From Actinomycetes bacterium (GTDB taxonomy: Bacteria > Actinomycetota > Actinomycetes > Mycobacteriales > Mycobacteriaceae): DNA of 40,545 nucleotides. Positions within the stretch are counted from its first letter, which is position 1; every line of letters starts with the position of its first letter. A program made the translations under genes and the position numbers. Under the pieces are notes generated by a model, which saw only the letters and a program-made list of their open reading frames with translations, was not told the DNA's origin and did not search any database. Location: the NCBI GenBank assembly GCA_022600605.1, contig JAHZKD010000040.1:1-40545 (forward strand), given 5' to 3'. Shown piece after piece: positions 38,892-40,545 of this stretch.

Positions 38892-40036
38892 GCACCCTCC
38901 CCGAAATCGAGTGTGGATTGACTAAGCCGGTGCTTGAGTGTCAAGTCCAGGTATTCGGCGTTAATGTCGATACCGATGTACTTGCGACCTGTGCGCTGCG
39001 CAGCGAGTCCTGTTGTGCCGGAACCATTGAACGGGTCCAGCACAGTGCCGCCAGGTTTGCATCCGGCAAGGATGCAGCGTTGGGGTAGTTGGGTGGGGAA
39101 CACGGCGAAGTGCGCGCCGGGAAACGGCTGTGTGGGGATTGTCCACACGTCGCCGGGGTTGCTCGCTCGCCCCGACGACGGTGGTTCCCCTATGTCGTCG
39201 GCGTTACCCCGTGCCCGTAGCAGACGAGCGAGCGGTTCCTGCGCAGCCGGGGCATTCGTATTACCGGCTATTCTCTCTGCCGAAGCTATGGAGCCACGTG
39301 CAGGAGTCCAGGGGGTGCTGCAACTATTTTCCTTGTTGGTGTGCCCTGTTCGGGCGCGACGCGAGGGTGCGCGGTCTCCGGTATATGGCTCCCGTATGGG
39401 GTCTAGGTCGAACCAATACTTCCGCGACTTGGAAAACAGAAACACATGCTCATAGCGCCCCGACAGTCGGTCGGTGACGCTTTCCGGCATCGCGTTCGGC
39501 TTATGCCAGATGATGGCGTTGCGTAATGTCCAGCCGTCGTCCTGCAACGCGAACGCGACCCGCCACGGCATGCCGAGTAGGTTTTTCTCTGGAACATCGC
39601 CGTTGAGGCAGCCGTCGCGGTTTCGTCGGCTATGTCCATCGCCGCGCACTACTCCGTCAGCGCGGGCTGCGCCCTCGCGCCACTTGCGCTTATCTGGGTA
39701 TCCCATCTCGGCGACGTTGCGACCGTTGGGCGTTCCACTACCGCCCTTCATGGGATTGCTGCTGTAGCTGTCGCCGATGTTCAGCCACAGCGTGCCGTCA
39801 TCTGCCAGCACTCGCCGCAACTCCGAGAACAAGACACGCATCGTTTCGACGTACTCAGCGGGCGACGATTCCAGCCCGTACTGGCCTTCAATGCCGTAGT
39901 CCCGCAGCCCGAAATAAGGCGGTGACGTAACGATGCAATCCGCGCAACCATCCGGCAACACGCTTACGCATGTCAGCGAATCGCCCTGATACAGAGTCAC
40001 ACTGCTGTCCTGGTAGTACGGCGATTGACGGGTCAT
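38888..40036 (-). CDS. DNA methyltransferase, N4-cytosine/N6-adenine type
   Basis: 382 residues from ATG 40036, with GGAGG 5 bases upstream. TSPPY (37-41) is the catalytic motif [13 protein letters not shown] (333-343) is the AdoMet-binding motif [11 protein letters not shown] follows. Motif IV preceding I marks the beta-type order. The central 100-250 region would be the target-recognition domain. No restriction nuclease is adjacent, so it is an orphan enzyme, probably protecting phage DNA or altering host methylation. Confidence 0.92.
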   Translation of the reverse strand: MTRQSPYYQDSSVTLYQGDSLTCVSVLPDGCADCIVTSPPYFGLRDYGIEGQYGLESSPAEYVETMRVLFSELRRVLADDGTLWLNIGDSYSSNPMKGGSGTPNGRNVAEMGYPDKRKWREGAARADGVVRGDGHSRRNRDGCLNGDVPEKNLLGMPWRVAFALQDDGWTLRNAIIWHKPNAMPESVTDRLSGRYEHVFLFSKSRKYWFDLDPIREPYTGDRAPSRRARTGHTNKENSCSTPWTPARGSIASAERIAGNTNAPAAQEPLARLLRARGNADDIGEPPSSGRASNPGDVWTIPTQPFPGAHFAVFPTQLPQRCILAGCKPGGTVLDPFNGSGTTGLAAQRTGRKYIGIDINAEYLDLTLKHRLSQSTLDFGEGA

Positions 40037-40107
40037 CGTGTCCTCCACGCTGCGAGTAGCGCGCCCACCACAACCCCGGCCAGGTAGATCACGATGACGG
40101 TCACCAT
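40033..40107 (-). CDS. 24-residue membrane microprotein
   Basis: [20 protein letters not shown] then WRTR: a single hydrophobic helix with a positive C-terminus. The ATG/GTG start overlaps the preceding stop and the TGA overlaps the methyltransferase ATG as ATGA; its end also contains that gene's ribosome site. It may act as a coupling leader peptide or membrane peptide. Confidence 0.5.
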   Translation of the reverse strand: MVTVIVIYLAGVVVGALLAAWRTR

Positions 40108-40412
40108 TCGGCCTTCTTCCAACGCGCCTGATCCAGTTGCAGATTCAGCGACCGGATTTCCTCGGACTGCGCCTTAGCCAGCGCGGTCAGTTCATCCACG
40201 CGGGCACGCAGTTCGGGTGCGCTGCCAGCCATGTCGGGGCAGTCGTCGTAATGCCTGCCCAGCCAGCGGTTCAGGGCGGCATAGTCGGCCAGGGTGTCGA
40301 ACGCGCCGAACTCGAAGGTCGATCCGCACGGGCAGGTGTATTCGCCGACCGCGGCCTTGAACGCGGCGTACATCGCGTCGAGCTCCAGGTCGGCGCGGCT
40401 GATGGCGGTCAT
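40101..40412 (-). CDS. Hypothetical protein with zinc-like site and coiled coil
   Basis: 103 residues: [40 protein letters not shown] (C-x-C...H-x3-C), then a coiled coil ([28 protein letters not shown]). ATGA overlap with the HTH gene. Function unknown. Confidence 0.65.
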   Translation of the reverse strand: MTAISRADLELDAMYAAFKAAVGEYTCPCGSTFEFGAFDTLADYAALNRWLGRHYDDCPDMAGSAPELRARVDELTALAKAQSEEIRSLNLQLDQARWKKAEW

Positions 40413-40545
40413 GCCGACCTCCCCGGCTCATGAGAGCGGCTCATCATCCAGGCGTCGACTTCCCGAGCGGTGAACCGGTACTGGCGCTTACCGACCGCAT
40501 GGGCGCACAACTCGCCGCGCGCTACGGCCTGCCGGATCGTCCACA
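40409..40545 (-). CDS. Excisionase-like / MerR-type HTH protein (5' end outside window)
   Basis: The last 45 codons of a gene running in from beyond 40545. TIRQAVARGELCAHAVGKRQYRF and [20 protein letters not shown] match the helix-turn-helix-plus-wing of the HTH_17/excisionase family (R-x-A-V-A-x-G-x-L... Y-R-F-x-x-x-D-V/I-x-A-W). It could be a recombination directionality factor or a small regulator. GGGAGG near its end serves the next gene. Confidence 0.7.
   Translation of the reverse strand, partial: WTIRQAVARGELCAHAVGKRQYRFTAREVDAWMMSRSHEPGRSA

Noticed and set aside
1..40545. CRISPR arrays, tRNA genes, integrase and att sites
   Set aside because: I looked for regularly spaced repeats, cloverleaf-like sequences and recombinase motifs and found none; an integration cassette may lie outside the window.

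Overview
The window is about 40.5 kb of GC-rich DNA from a long-tailed (siphovirus-type) double-stranded DNA phage or prophage of a mycolic-acid actinobacterium, most likely Mycobacterium. The host inference rests on a lysin B (mycolyl-arabinogalactan esterase), a second esterase with the same A-H-S-Q-G signature, a secreted DUF732-type protein typical of mycobacteria, a WhiB-family regulator, and repeats matching the actinobacterial DnaA box. All genes I support lie on the minus strand, so the genome reads from high to low coordinates. Most junctions are ATGA, GTGA or TGATG overlaps, indicating long translationally coupled operons. No stretch over 300 bases lacks a gene. I see no integrase, repressor, tRNA, att site or CRISPR array; both edges cut genes.

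Right part (40.5 to 26.3 kb), early and replication region: an excisionase-like HTH fragment, a DNA methyltransferase, a DUF2303 protein, a DUF732 secreted protein, WhiB, several microproteins, a RecB/Cas4-type nuclease, an SSB-like protein, a primase-polymerase, a P-loop ATPase partner, a candidate replication origin (two mirrored arrays of DnaA boxes around an AT-rich core at about 30.5 kb), a homing endonuclease fused to the start of a nuclease-like gene, RusA, and a run of small zinc-binding and paralogous proteins up to a zinc/HTH DNA-binding protein.

The junction at 26.15-26.26 kb carries two inverted repeats and an intrinsic terminator. It separates the early region from the late operon (26.1 kb to 1): small proteins, HNH endonuclease, terminase subunits, portal, HK97-type protease and capsid, connectors, major tail protein, tail assembly chaperones joined by a frameshift, tape measure, minor tail proteins, a pectin-lyase-fold tail spike, then the lysis genes (second esterase, small membrane protein, lysin A, lysin B). 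Strong hairpins follow both the major capsid and the major tail gene.

The most unusual signal is at 8515-8575. A Gp37-like minor tail protein is split by 49 nt bounded by two TTG codons and filled by a 21-bp mRNA hairpin with a GCAA tetraloop that includes the first TTG. This is the architecture of programmed ribosome bypassing (as in T4 gene 60). Other notable signals are the DnaA-box origin, a CUU-UGA +1 shift site in the tail chaperones, and a zinc ribbon read in the -1 frame of whiB. All family assignments come from motif recognition by eye; no database search was run.
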